36,726 nucleotides of DNA, taken from the IMG/VR virus record IMGVR_UViG_3300011187_000026, positions 1-36,726 of that record; one strand, given 5' to 3'. Source of the stretch: a virus. The position numbers and the translations under genes are program-made. The notes beneath the pieces are model-generated. The model had not been told where the DNA came from, did not search any database, and worked only from the letters and a program-made list of their open reading frames with translations. Below, in pieces: positions 6,354 through 14,738 of this stretch (its first letter is position 1; every line of letters starts with the position of its first letter).

Positions 6354-9300
6354 AGTCACCCTAGAGAACCTTATTCTGGAGGCTGCCGAAGCAGTGCGCC
6401 CGGCTAAGAGGATGACCGTCTCCCAGTCCGCCGAGGAATACCGGAAGCTGAACAACCCCGGAGCCTATGTGGGTCCGTGGCTGAACAACACGACCCCCTA
6501 TCTGGTCGAGCCTATGGACGTGCTGCAATCGCAGAGGTTCACGGGCATGGCTTTTGCGGGACCCGCCCAGACCGGCAAGAGTCTAGCCCTCGACACGCCT
6601 ATCGCTACGCCATCAGGGTGGGTAACTATGGGGGGGATCGAGGTAGGGGACGAGGTTTTCGGGGCAGATGGAAAACCAACCCGTGTCTTGGTAGCCAATC
6701 CCGTTCAGCACGACCGACCATGTTACCGTGTCGTCTTCGATGACGGGACAGAGATCGTGGCAGACGGGGAGCATCGCTGGCTTGTAGAGGACGTGAACCG
6801 AGGCAAACCTCGGATAGTGACAACGGAGGAGATGGTCTTCGCTGGCGTTCTCGCAGGTAAACGTGCGCGGTATAGCGTCCGTATCGCGCCCCCCTTGGAG
6901 TTGCCCAAGGAGGAGTTATTTATGGACCCCTACGTCCTTGGGGTTTGGTTAGGGGACGGGTCAGAACTCTATGGCTACGTTTCGTGTGGGCGGGACGACG
7001 AAGAGGCTCTGGTGGCTGAAATCGTTGCACGGGGATACAAGACCACAACCTACAAACCTAGTTCTTTGCACCGCTGCTACGCCCTCGGAGTTCGTGGCCC
7101 CGACGGGGTTTTCATAGACCAGTATTTATCCACGATGGGGCTTGGTGGAGGACTAGGAAAAAGAATCCCAGCAGAATATCTCCGCTCTTCGGAGCCGCAG
7201 CGTAGAGAACTCCTGCGCGGCTTGTGTGACACGGATGGAGGACTTTCGGGCCCCCATAAGCGCGCGGTTCAGTTTACCTCGGTTGACGAAAGCCTAGCAC
7301 GGCAAGTTTCAGAACTTGCTGTGAGCCTTGGTTTCAAAGCCAGACTCAAGTATAAGCCCGGCCTCGGACGAGGGTCTTGGAATGTGTTATTTACGATCTA
7401 CAACGGAGAGGATGCCTTTTCGATTCCGAGGAAACGAAACCTCCCGAGTGCGGAGAAAAACACTCGCCGTGGGGAGACTTCGCGTAGGTTTATCCGGGCG
7501 ATAGACCCGGTAGATTCGGTTCCTGTTCGCTGTATCGGAGTGGCCGCAGACGATCACCTCTTTCTAGCGGGGACCGGGATGGTGGCGACTCACAACACCG
7601 ACATGGCCCTGAACTGGGTGGGGTATTCGGCCAAGTGTGACCCGGCTGACATGATGATCGTCCAGACCTCGCAGACGACCTCGCGTGACTTCAGCATCCG
7701 CCGGATCGACCGTCTGCATCGGCACAGCACAGCCATCGGCGCGATGTTGGCGGCGGGCACCCAGAGCGACAACACCTTCGACAAGCAGTATCGCTCAGGC
7801 ATGATGCTCTCGATGTCGTGGCCCGCGATCAACGAACTCTCCGGTAAGCCGATCCCGCGCCTCTGGCTGACGGACTATGACCGCATGCCCGAGAACATCG
7901 ACGGCGAAGGCGACCCGTTCTCACTGGCCCGGAAGCGTGCCACCACGTTCCGCTCCCACGGCATGTGCGCGGCTGAAAGTTCGCCGGGCTATGTGGTCGA
8001 GAACCCGAAGTGGATCAGGCACAGCAAGCACGAAGCGCCACCCACAAAAGGCATCCTCTCGATCTATAACGATGGGGATCGACGGCTCTGGTATTGGCAG
8101 TGCGTGACCTGTCAGGAGTGGTTCGAGCCTGACTTCGGCCTGCTGCGCTGGCCCGACCTGAAGGACGCCATGGAGTCCGGTGAGCAGGCGACACTGCATT
8201 GCCCCCACTGCGATCAGGAGTATCACCACGATCCGAAAGACGGGCTGCCGGGCAAGCATATTCTGAACCACGGCGGCAAGTGGGTGCCTGACTACTGCAC
8301 CATCGACAAGGACGGCGTGATCCACGGAACCTCGATCCGAAGCACGATTGCCTCCTTCTGGCTCAAGGGGGTCGCTGCGGCCTTTGCGGACTGGAAGACG
8401 CTGGTCAACAACTACATTGTCGCGGAGCGGGACTACGAGAACACCCAGTCCGAGGAGAAGCTGAAGACCACGGTCAACACCGATCAGGGCCACCCCTACA
8501 CCCCCAAGAGCATGTCGAGCGACAGGGTGCCGGAGGTCCTGAAAGGCCGTGCGAAGCCGCTAGCCCAGAAGGAAGTTCCGGTCGGCGTCCGGTTCCTGAT
8601 CGCCACCATCGACGTGCAGAAGAACCGATTTGTCGTGCAGGTTCACGGCATCCACACGAACAAGGACATCTCGGTCATCGACCGCTTTGACATCAGGAAG
8701 TCCAAGCGCATCGACCCCGAGGGCGAGAGGTATTGGGTGAACCCCGGCGCACACCCGGAGGACTGGAAGCTGATCTCGGAGGAAGTCTTGTCCAAGACCT
8801 ACCCGCTGATCGACGCTTCTGGTCGGCGCATGGGCGTGCGGTTCACGGTCTGCGACTCGGGCGGTAAAGCGGGCACGACCTCGAACGCTTATGACTTCTA
8901 CCGCTGGCTCCGGCACGGGGACGACCCTGACGTGGAGACCGAAGATGAGGGCGAGTACGAGTGGCATCAGGCCAACGCGGGCAGGTTCCTGCTCCTGAAG
9001 GGTGCGTCTACGAAGACGGCCCCCAGAGTGTCGATCACCTACCCGGACAGCCAGCGTAAGGACCGCCATGCAGGCGCGCGCGGAGAAATCCCGGTTCTCA
9101 TGCTGAACACCAATCTGCTGAAGGACACGCTGAGCAACATGCTGGACCGGGTGGAGCCGGGCAATGGCGTCTTGTTCCCCGACTGGCTCGATGACAACTT
9201 CTTCATCGAGTTGACCGTGGAGGTGCGCGATCCGGTCAAGGGCTGGCTCAATCCGAAAAACTACCGGAACGAAAGCTGGGACTTGCTGGCGTACTGCTTG

Positions 9301-9480
9301 GCCGCCCAGTTGACGCCCACCATGAACGTAGACCATATTGATTGGAAAGAACCGCCCCGGTGGGCTGAAGAGTGGGACATCAACGATCTGGTATTTGATC
9401 CAGAAATAGAGGATAAGCCCTTCAACGACGATCAAAAGCCGAAGAAATCCCTAAAGGACCTAGCGTCCAGTTTGGCATGA
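6325..9480 (+). CDS. Terminase large subunit (gpA family) interrupted by a LAGLIDADG intein
   Basis: This is the packaging ATPase/nuclease, encoded as a 1051-residue precursor and about 712 residues after loss of the 339-residue intein, normal for gpA-type terminases. The start at 6325 has GGAAG 9 nt upstream; a second ATG at 6331 is possible but worse spaced. Walker A is GPAQTGK (79-85), completed by Thr425 after splicing. LWLTDYDRMPEN looks like the Walker B region. A zinc-finger-like segment (CVTCQEWF...HCPHC) and an RNase H-like nuclease region (ATIDVQKNRFVVQV, CDSGG) follow. Because the intein splits the P-loop, packaging requires splicing. It sits between TerS and gpW in the usual order. 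Confidence 0.95.
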   Translation: MLMTTPTLSEVTLENLILEAAEAVRPAKRMTVSQSAEEYRKLNNPGAYVGPWLNNTTPYLVEPMDVLQSQRFTGMAFAGPAQTGKSLALDTPIATPSGWVTMGGIEVGDEVFGADGKPTRVLVANPVQHDRPCYRVVFDDGTEIVADGEHRWLVEDVNRGKPRIVTTEEMVFAGVLAGKRARYSVRIAPPLELPKEELFMDPYVLGVWLGDGSELYGYVSCGRDDEEALVAEIVARGYKTTTYKPSSLHRCYALGVRGPDGVFIDQYLSTMGLGGGLGKRIPAEYLRSSEPQRRELLRGLCDTDGGLSGPHKRAVQFTSVDESLARQVSELAVSLGFKARLKYKPGLGRGSWNVLFTIYNGEDAFSIPRKRNLPSAEKNTRRGETSRRFIRAIDPVDSVPVRCIGVAADDHLFLAGTGMVATHNTDMALNWVGYSAKCDPADMMIVQTSQTTSRDFSIRRIDRLHRHSTAIGAMLAAGTQSDNTFDKQYRSGMMLSMSWPAINELSGKPIPRLWLTDYDRMPENIDGEGDPFSLARKRATTFRSHGMCAAESSPGYVVENPKWIRHSKHEAPPTKGILSIYNDGDRRLWYWQCVTCQEWFEPDFGLLRWPDLKDAMESGEQATLHCPHCDQEYHHDPKDGLPGKHILNHGGKWVPDYCTIDKDGVIHGTSIRSTIASFWLKGVAAAFADWKTLVNNYIVAERDYENTQSEEKLKTTVNTDQGHPYTPKSMSSDRVPEVLKGRAKPLAQKEVPVGVRFLIATIDVQKNRFVVQVHGIHTNKDISVIDRFDIRKSKRIDPEGERYWVNPGAHPEDWKLISEEVLSKTYPLIDASGRRMGVRFTVCDSGGKAGTTSNAYDFYRWLRHGDDPDVETEDEGEYEWHQANAGRFLLLKGASTKTAPRVSITYPDSQRKDRHAGARGEIPVLMLNTNLLKDTLSNMLDRVEPGNGVLFPDWLDDNFFIELTVEVRDPVKGWLNPKNYRNESWDLLAYCLAAQLTPTMNVDHIDWKEPPRWAEEWDINDLVFDPEIEDKPFNDDQKPKKSLKDLASSLA
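6580..7596 (+). mobile_element. LAGLIDADG intein in the terminase Walker A motif (residues 86-424)
   Basis: The 339-residue insertion begins at Ser86 (block A: SLALDTPIATPSGW) and ends at H423-N424, followed by Thr425 as the +1 residue. Block B contains H150 (ADGEHRW). Two LAGLIDADG-type motifs are present, LGVWLGDG (205-212, Asp211) and LLRGLCDTDGG (296-306, Asp304), so the homing endonuclease domain looks intact. Block F reads CIGVAADDHLFLAGTGMVATHN. Excision restores GPAQTGKT, a canonical P-loop. This insertion site is a common one for inteins in ATPases. Its codon use is more AT-rich than the exteins, consistent with separate acquisition. Confidence 0.94.
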
Positions 9481-9487
9481 GGAAATT

Positions 9488-9721
9488 ATGGTACTGACCG
9501 AGACCGAGATCGAGACCTACACGGGATACCTTACCGAGGCGCGCGGGGCGCTCCATAAGCTGACCATTGGTGGGCAGGCTCGAACCTATGTTGACCAGAA
9601 CGGCGAGCGCGTCGAGTTCACTGCGGGGAACCGAGGAGCGTTGCGCCAGTATATCTGGGAACTCGAAACGAAACTCGGCCTGCGCAAGACCGCTGGCCCA
9701 ATGACAGCGGGGATGTTGTGA
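9488..9721 (+). CDS. Head-tail joining protein, gpW family
   Basis: This 77-residue protein has the gpW pattern: N-terminal TETEIETYTGYLTEARGALHKL helix, a short beta hairpin (ARTYVDQNGERVEFTAG), and a second helix ALRQYIWELETKLGL. In lambda, gpW plugs the portal after DNA packaging and forms the platform for the tail connector. Length (lambda gpW is 68 residues) and position between TerL and portal both fit. Its stop overlaps the portal start (TGATG). Identification is strong for such a small protein. Confidence 0.88.
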   Translation: MVLTETEIETYTGYLTEARGALHKLTIGGQARTYVDQNGERVEFTAGNRGALRQYIWELETKLGLRKTAGPMTAGML

Positions 9722-11400
9722 TGCGAGTTCTCGATCAGGCGGAAGCCGAAGTAGCGAACACCATTGCGGAACTGGTCGGTGGCGAAAGCAAGGACATGGC
9801 GTTCTCCGGGGCCTACGATGGTGCGGCGAAGTTCGACAAGCAGATCAACCTGTGGAACCCGCCCCTGTCTTCGGCAGACTCCGAGATCATCCCGGACAAG
9901 AGTTCGCTGGACGCCCGGTCGCGCGACATGGGCCGTAACGACGCCTACGTTCAGGGTGGTGAGCAAATCCACAAAGACTCCATCGTGGGTCATATGTTTA
10001 CGCTCAATTCCAAGCCGAACATCACCATCTTGGGGTGGACTGACGAGCACGGCGAGGCGTTTCAGGAAGAGGTTGAGGCCAAGTTCCAGACATGGGCTGA
10101 AAGCCCCCACAATTGGGTGGACGCCCGGCGCAAGCACGATCTGACATCCATGATCCGGCTGGCGGTCGGGGTCTATGTCTATGGCGGCGAAGTCCTCGGG
10201 ACGTGCGAGTGGATCAACAGCAAGCGGCGCGAGTTCCGCACGGCCATCCAGTTGATCGACTCCGACCGCCTGCTGACTCCCTACACCGAGATGAACAATC
10301 CGCGCGTCAAAGGCGGCCTCCGTTTTGACGCCTACGGGGGCGCGATCTCGGCCTACATCCGCACGCGGCACCCCGGCGACTACACGATGGGCCTTGTGCC
10401 TGACATGCTCGACTACAAGGAGGTGGGCTTCCAAAAGCCTTGGGGTCGCCAGCAAGTGATCTACATCGCCAACGACAAACGGGTCGATCAGTCACGCGCC
10501 GTGTCAGACATCGTGGCGGGCCTCCGTGAGTTGGCGATCACCCGGAAGTTCCGGGATGTGACACTCCAGAACGCCGTGGTCAACGCGACCTATGCGGCCA
10601 GCATCGAGAGCGAGTTGCCCAGCGAGATCGTCTATCAGCAGATGGGCGCAGGGCAGGGCAACAACTCGGCGGTGACGGACTATGCCTCCAGCTTCCTCGG
10701 CGCGGTGAATGAGTATGTCGGCTCCTCCAAGAACATGCAGATCGACGGCACGAAGATTCCCCACCTGTTCCCCGGCACCAAGTTGCAGATGCGCCCGGCA
10801 GGGACGCCCGGCGGTGTCGGTCAGGACTTCGAGACCTCGCTGCTTCGCTATGTGGCGAAGAGCCTGAACGTGGGCTACGAAGAACTGACGGGCGACTTCA
10901 CGGCGACCAACTATTCCTCGGCGCGCGCGAGCATGGCGATCACGCATCGCTTCATGCAGGCCCGCAAGAAGGAGGTCGCTGATCGACTGGCAAACATCGT
11001 GTTCCGTCTCTGGTTGGAGGAGGCGATCAACCAAGATCAGATCAGTTCCTTCCCTGCTTCGGAAGCCGGGCTGCTCTACACCAACGGCCACCAGAACCTC
11101 ATGTTCGACGCCCTGAGCCGGGCGGACTGGATCGGCGCATCGCGCGGCCAGATTGACGAACTGAAGGAGACACAGGCGGCGGTTCTTCGGATCAAGTATG
11201 GCCTCTCCACACATGAGGACGAATTGTCTCGCCTCGGTAAGGATTGGCGCAAGGTCCACATTCAGCTTGAAAGAGAGCAGAAAGATCGCGATGCTCGGGG
11301 CATTGAGTTGTTCGAGGATAACAGCGTCAACGCAGCGAGCGGAACGACGCGCGAGGCCGATAGCAACGAAAAGGATAGTGCAGATGCCGACGAGGAATAA
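9721..11400 (+). CDS. Portal protein (lambda gpB family)
   Basis: This protein of about 559 residues follows gpW and precedes the S49 protease, the fixed order in lambda-like head modules. Typical features are an N-terminal SSADSEIIPDKSSLDARSRDM segment where interactions with the vertex begin, a central SSKNMQIDGTKIPHLFPGT region, and SLNVGYEELTGDFTATNYSSAR, a hallmark of the lambda portal family. It forms the dodecameric channel for DNA entry and docking of terminase and tail. The ATG at 9721 overlaps the gpW stop. A GTG codon lies just before it at 9718 and would add one residue. The C-terminal ~30 residues are acidic and variable. Confidence 0.93.
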   Translation: MRVLDQAEAEVANTIAELVGGESKDMAFSGAYDGAAKFDKQINLWNPPLSSADSEIIPDKSSLDARSRDMGRNDAYVQGGEQIHKDSIVGHMFTLNSKPNITILGWTDEHGEAFQEEVEAKFQTWAESPHNWVDARRKHDLTSMIRLAVGVYVYGGEVLGTCEWINSKRREFRTAIQLIDSDRLLTPYTEMNNPRVKGGLRFDAYGGAISAYIRTRHPGDYTMGLVPDMLDYKEVGFQKPWGRQQVIYIANDKRVDQSRAVSDIVAGLRELAITRKFRDVTLQNAVVNATYAASIESELPSEIVYQQMGAGQGNNSAVTDYASSFLGAVNEYVGSSKNMQIDGTKIPHLFPGTKLQMRPAGTPGGVGQDFETSLLRYVAKSLNVGYEELTGDFTATNYSSARASMAITHRFMQARKKEVADRLANIVFRLWLEEAINQDQISSFPASEAGLLYTNGHQNLMFDALSRADWIGASRGQIDELKETQAAVLRIKYGLSTHEDELSRLGKDWRKVHIQLEREQKDRDARGIELFEDNSVNAASGTTREADSNEKDSADADEE

Positions 11401-12721
11401 GAGCAACGTTCTGCTCACGAGGATCGTCCAGAACCCGATGCTGATCCAGCCGGAGAGCGAAGAACTGTTCGTCCAGAGCATCACCGAGATGCAGGCGCAC
11501 GATCAGTACGGGGACGCTCTGGAGGTTCACAAAATCCAAGGCGAGGATTTCTGGGACGACGAAGACCACTTCGTGTCCATGCTGCGCCCCTATGATGTCC
11601 AAGGTGGGGTCCTGACGATCCCAGTCAAAGGCGTCCTCATGAACCGCATGAGCATCACCTTCATGGATTATGCCACGGGATACGATTACATCTCTATGGC
11701 CTACGAGCGCGGCATGGACGACGACGAGGTGACAGCGATTGCCTTTGACATCGACAGCCCCGGCGGCGAGGTCGCGGGGAACTTCGAGTTGGTCGAGAGC
11801 ATCGTAGCCCGGCGCGGCGAGAAACAGGTCATCGCATATGCTGGCGACCATGCGTATTCCGCAGCGTACAGCGTCGCCTCTGCTGCCAACGAGATTGTGG
11901 TCACGCGCTCTGGTGGGGTCGGATCGGTCGGCGTCGTTACGGCGCATATGGACATGAGCAAACGTGCGGAGAAGATGGGCGTCAAGGTGACATTCATCTA
12001 TGCCGGGAAGCACAAGGTTGACAGGAACCCCTTTCAGCCATTGCCTGAAGACGTGAAAGACCGTATTCAGAGCAGGATCGACCGTATCTACGGAGAATTT
12101 GTTGGCCTTGTGGCGAGCAACCGGGGTATGGAAGAGTCAGCAGTCCGGGCAACCGAGGCTCTGACATACGATGCGTCTGAAGCCGTAAGTGTTGGTTTTG
12201 CCGACAGGGTGGGCGCGATAACAGAACTGGCCGCGAATGAGGCCGAAACGGAGAAAACAATCATGGCAATTGCACCAAAGAACGCTCCGGCTGCTGGCGA
12301 TCAGAGCGGCCAATTCGATCAGGCAGCGGTTGACGCCGCAGCCAACACAGCCCGCACGGAGGGTGTCACCAGCGAGCGCGACCGCATCAACGCGATCCTC
12401 GCATCGGACGAAGGCAAAGCGCGCCCCAAGGCCGCTATGGCTACGGCCATGAACACCGATATGAGCGTCGAGCAAGCCTCGACCTTCCTCGGTCAGCTTG
12501 CCGTCGAAACGCCCGAGGCTCCCACAGCCACGGCTCCGGCAGCCCCGGCTCCGGCAGCCACAACCCCCGCCCCCACGCCTTTCGCCAGCCAGATGACCGG
12601 CCCGGAAGTAGGCGCGGAAGTCGGTGCTCCCAAGGCCGATGGCCCGGCGACATCTGACGATCTTCTCGGCTCCTACGCTTCCCTCACGGGTCGCGATATG
12701 CGCCCGAAGAAAGCCTCGTAA
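11384..12721 (+). CDS. Head maturation protease, S49/ClpP-like, with C-terminal scaffold region
   Basis: This is a 445-residue protein; the frame is open further upstream inside the portal gene, but the ATG at 11384 gives the normal N-terminus and the usual short overlap. The SppA/S49 signature is clear: DIDSPGGEV (oxyanion region), catalytic Ser159 in HAYSAAY, and the Lys of GKHK (K211). The domain ends near residue 285. It is followed by a scaffold-like part with a helical segment and an Ala/Pro/Thr-rich linker (PAAPAPAATTPAPTP), ending DDLLGSYASLTGRDM. In lambda the equivalent C protease shares its C-terminus with the Nu3 scaffold, and the same appears to apply here. It cleaves portal, scaffold or itself during prohead maturation. 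Confidence 0.92.
   Translation: MPTRNKSNVLLTRIVQNPMLIQPESEELFVQSITEMQAHDQYGDALEVHKIQGEDFWDDEDHFVSMLRPYDVQGGVLTIPVKGVLMNRMSITFMDYATGYDYISMAYERGMDDDEVTAIAFDIDSPGGEVAGNFELVESIVARRGEKQVIAYAGDHAYSAAYSVASAANEIVVTRSGGVGSVGVVTAHMDMSKRAEKMGVKVTFIYAGKHKVDRNPFQPLPEDVKDRIQSRIDRIYGEFVGLVASNRGMEESAVRATEALTYDASEAVSVGFADRVGAITELAANEAETEKTIMAIAPKNAPAAGDQSGQFDQAAVDAAANTARTEGVTSERDRINAILASDEGKARPKAAMATAMNTDMSVEQASTFLGQLAVETPEAPTATAPAAPAPAATTPAPTPFASQMTGPEVGAEVGAPKADGPATSDDLLGSYASLTGRDMRPKKAS
12250..12253 (+). promoter_or_regulatory. Internal ribosome-binding site for the scaffold product
   Basis: GGAG lies 9 nt before an in-frame ATG at 12263 inside the protease gene, exactly where the protease domain ends and the scaffold-like part begins. 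The purine-rich GGAGAAAAC resembles the site before the decoration gene (AGGAGAAAACAC). Confidence 0.6.
12263..12721 (+). CDS. Capsid scaffold protein from an internal in-frame start (Nu3-like)
   Basis: This 152-residue product would be read in the same frame as the protease, starting MAIAPKNAPAAGDQ. It lacks the protease domain and contains a likely helical segment (ERDRINAILASDEG, then DMSVEQASTFLG), a Pro/Ala-rich linker and a basic C-terminal end (GRDMRPKKAS) of the kind that binds coat protein. Lambda makes Nu3 from an internal start in gene C in the same way. The evidence is the well-placed internal Shine-Dalgarno plus the domain boundary; expression is inferred. Confidence 0.6.
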   Translation: MAIAPKNAPAAGDQSGQFDQAAVDAAANTARTEGVTSERDRINAILASDEGKARPKAAMATAMNTDMSVEQASTFLGQLAVETPEAPTATAPAAPAPAATTPAPTPFASQMTGPEVGAEVGAPKADGPATSDDLLGSYASLTGRDMRPKKAS

Positions 12722-12734
12722 GCCGGTTTCCGGC
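12722..12734 (+). terminator. Small hairpin between protease/scaffold and decoration genes
   Basis: A perfect GCCGG-TTT-CCGGC hairpin starts just after the protease stop and has no U-tract. It may be a weak attenuator or RNA-processing/stability element that sets the high level of decoration and capsid messages. It is too short to be called a firm terminator. Confidence 0.3.
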
Positions 12735-12761
12735 ACCACTCAATAGCACAGGAGAAAACAC

Positions 12762-13199
12762 ATGGCTGTTGATAATAAGGTCCCATATTCCGAACCCGGC
12801 ATTGCAGGTTTCGAGAAAGAGTCTTGGGGCAACAAGCAGAACTGGCAGTACGGCGACACGCCTGCGCCGACCACAATGACTATCACAGTCGCAGCTTCCG
12901 GCGCGGATGTCGAAATCGGCTTCCTCGACGTTCTGGCAACCGATGGTGACGCAGCGGTCTACAGTGCCACCCCCAGCGCGGCCACGGCGAACTACATCGC
13001 CGCGACCCCGATCACGGTCACGGACGGCACGTCCGCCGAGGTTCCTGTCTATGTGCAGGGCCACTTCGAGATGGCCGCCCTGACTTGGGATGCCAGCTAC
13101 GACACCGATGCGAAGAAGAAAGCGGCGTTTCAGAGCAGCCTGTCCCCGACCATCTTCGTGTCCAAATCCAAATTCGACTCGGATGCGATCTACCCGTAA
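12762..13199 (+). CDS. Head decoration protein (lambda gpD-like)
   Basis: This 145-residue protein sits between scaffold and major capsid genes, as gpD does in lambda. A strong AGGAGAAAACAC precedes its ATG. It is beta-rich and starts with a flexible N-terminal arm. The later part VPVYVQGHFEMAALTWD matches the region in gpD-like proteins that trimerises on expanded capsids. Family members bind three-fold sites and stabilise the head against internal DNA pressure. There is no signal or membrane segment. Identification comes from position and overall pattern. Confidence 0.87.
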   Translation: MAVDNKVPYSEPGIAGFEKESWGNKQNWQYGDTPAPTTMTITVAASGADVEIGFLDVLATDGDAAVYSATPSAATANYIAATPITVTDGTSAEVPVYVQGHFEMAALTWDASYDTDAKKKAAFQSSLSPTIFVSKSKFDSDAIYP

Positions 13200-13247
13200 G
13201 GTAGGCCGCAACCGTCTTGAAATGACAGGCTGAAAGGAAACCCGCCA

Positions 13248-14306
13248 ATGTCACTCGCTAACAACATCTACGACACATCCACCCTGCTGGGCACGATGCG
13301 TCACATGGAGCCGCCCAGCAACTACTGGCTTGGCTTGGGCTTCCCGTCCACCATCCAGTTCGACACCGAGGAGATCGACTTCTCGAAGCTGCAAGAGAAC
13401 CGCAAGATCGCCCCTCTGGTGGTCCCCACGGCTCAGGGTGTGCCGATCTACAGCGCAGCCGAAGAGCGCGGCTCCGTGAGGCCTGCTTATGTGAAGCCCA
13501 AGGATGCGGTCTCGGCATCGCGCGTCATTCGCCGCGCCGCTGGCTTCGGGGAGTTGAACTCCTCGGTCGCCATGTCGCCGCAGCAGCGTTATCAGGCCAT
13601 CGTGGCTGACATTCTTCGTCAGCACCGGGAAGCCATCGAGCGCCGCTGGGAATGGATGGCCGCCGAGGCGACCCTCTACGGTCAGGTTACTCTGGAAGAC
13701 GACAACTACCCGAAGAAAGTGGTGGACTTCCAGCGCGCTGCCGGTCACTCGGTCACGCTCTCGGGCGGCACCCTCTGGGGCGCATCGGGCGTCTCGATCC
13801 TGTCCAACGTCGAAGCGTGGAAGAAGACCATGCGCCGCGCCAAGCACGGCGGCGTGTCCAACCGTCTGACGGTCGGCACCGACGCTTGGGAGGTCATGCG
13901 TGAGGACACGGAAATCCGTGACCTCATCAAGACCGACTATCGTCCTTCGCAGCAAGGTGGCCTCGATCTGAACTTCGGCGTCATGGAGGGCATGGAGGTC
14001 GAGTATGTCGGCAAGTTGTCAGGCACGACCGATGTCTACGTTTACTCGGACTACTACGAGCAGGCGGATGGCACTGTCACGGACTTCATGTCCCCCAAGG
14101 ACGTGGTTCTGACTTCGCCGTCGATGGCGGGCATCCGCTGCTTCGGCGCGATCCAAGATGTGCAGGCGGGCTTCCAGCCTCTCGCCATCTTCCCGAAGAT
14201 GTGGAATCAGGAAGACCCGAGTGCGACATTCGTCATGTCCCAGTCGGCACCCCTGATGGTTCCGCTGAATCCCAATGCCACGTTCCGTGCGCGCGTCGTA
14301 GCGTAA
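13248..14306 (+). CDS. Major capsid protein (lambda gpE family)
   Basis: This 352-residue protein has the gpE family pattern: PPSNYWLGLGF near the N-terminus, then FDTEEIDFSKLQENRKIAPLV and the helix AIERRWEWMAAEATLYGQV, with a terminal PLMVPLNPNATFRARVV strand. Lambda gpE is 341 residues, so length fits. It builds the HK97-fold icosahedral shell. Codon use is strongly biased to C-ending codons, as expected of the most expressed structural gene. A GAAAGGAAA site precedes the ATG, and a stable hairpin follows the stop. Confidence 0.95.
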   Translation: MSLANNIYDTSTLLGTMRHMEPPSNYWLGLGFPSTIQFDTEEIDFSKLQENRKIAPLVVPTAQGVPIYSAAEERGSVRPAYVKPKDAVSASRVIRRAAGFGELNSSVAMSPQQRYQAIVADILRQHREAIERRWEWMAAEATLYGQVTLEDDNYPKKVVDFQRAAGHSVTLSGGTLWGASGVSILSNVEAWKKTMRRAKHGGVSNRLTVGTDAWEVMREDTEIRDLIKTDYRPSQQGGLDLNFGVMEGMEVEYVGKLSGTTDVYVYSDYYEQADGTVTDFMSPKDVVLTSPSMAGIRCFGAIQDVQAGFQPLAIFPKMWNQEDPSATFVMSQSAPLMVPLNPNATFRARVVA

Positions 14307-14317
14307 GCTGCGATCTC

Positions 14318-14341
14318 AGGGGCAGGCTCCGGCCTGCCTCT
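14318..14341 (+). terminator. Stem-loop after the major capsid gene, likely terminator
   Basis: AGGGGCAGGC-TCCG-GCCTGCCTCT forms a 10-bp stem (one G-U pair) with a tetraloop. It is followed by TTCCTCG, so the U-tract is poor. Its place after the capsid gene suggests partial termination or 3'-end protection that raises capsid relative to tail message. Confidence 0.55.
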
Positions 14342-14372
14342 TCCTCGATCAGCCTATTAAGGGAGAAAACCA

Positions 14373-14735
14373 ATGGCGACGAAAATCTACGATGCGGTCC
14401 ATGAAATCCATCTGACCAAGACACCCGGCAAACCCGGCGACAAGGCCAAGGGCATCGCGCCCACACGCCCTGAAGTCACTACCATCCCCGCTGGCTCCAA
14501 GTTCACCATGGACGACGATGACGACCGCCTTCAGGGCCTCAAGGACGCAGGCGCATGCCTCGTCTCGGACTCGAAGAAAGAGCGCGGCATCGAGAAAGTC
14601 GAGAAGCCCGGCAAGGCCGCCAAGAAAGCGACCCCCGCCAAGGCTGCCAAGAATCCCGACGACAAAGGTGACTCGGGCAAGGCCGCTGACAAAGGCGACG
14701 AAGACAAAGGCGACGACGCCAACAGCATGGTCTGA
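14373..14735 (+). CDS. Hypothetical neck-region protein with Lys/Ala/Asp-rich tail
   Basis: This 120-residue protein lies between major capsid and the head-tail joining gene, the place of gpFI-like proteins in lambda. The first ~60 residues contain TTIPAGSKFTMDDDDDRLQGLKDAGACLV, resembling the small 'pH-barrel-like' head-associated proteins that end in a 'dsGAa' turn. The remainder is low complexity (EKPGKAAKKATPAKAAK, then GDKGDEDKGDD) and probably disordered. It has a good AAGGGAG site upstream. Function is unknown; a role in head completion is suggested by position only. Confidence 0.65.
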   Translation: MATKIYDAVHEIHLTKTPGKPGDKAKGIAPTRPEVTTIPAGSKFTMDDDDDRLQGLKDAGACLVSDSKKERGIEKVEKPGKAAKKATPAKAAKNPDDKGDSGKAADKGDEDKGDDANSMV

Positions 14736-14738
14736 TCC

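Noticed and set aside
11198-11383. Upstream in-frame start for the protease inside the portal gene
   Set aside because: This extension is an out-of-frame reading of portal codons; the ATG at 11384 gives a normal N-terminus and a short overlap.
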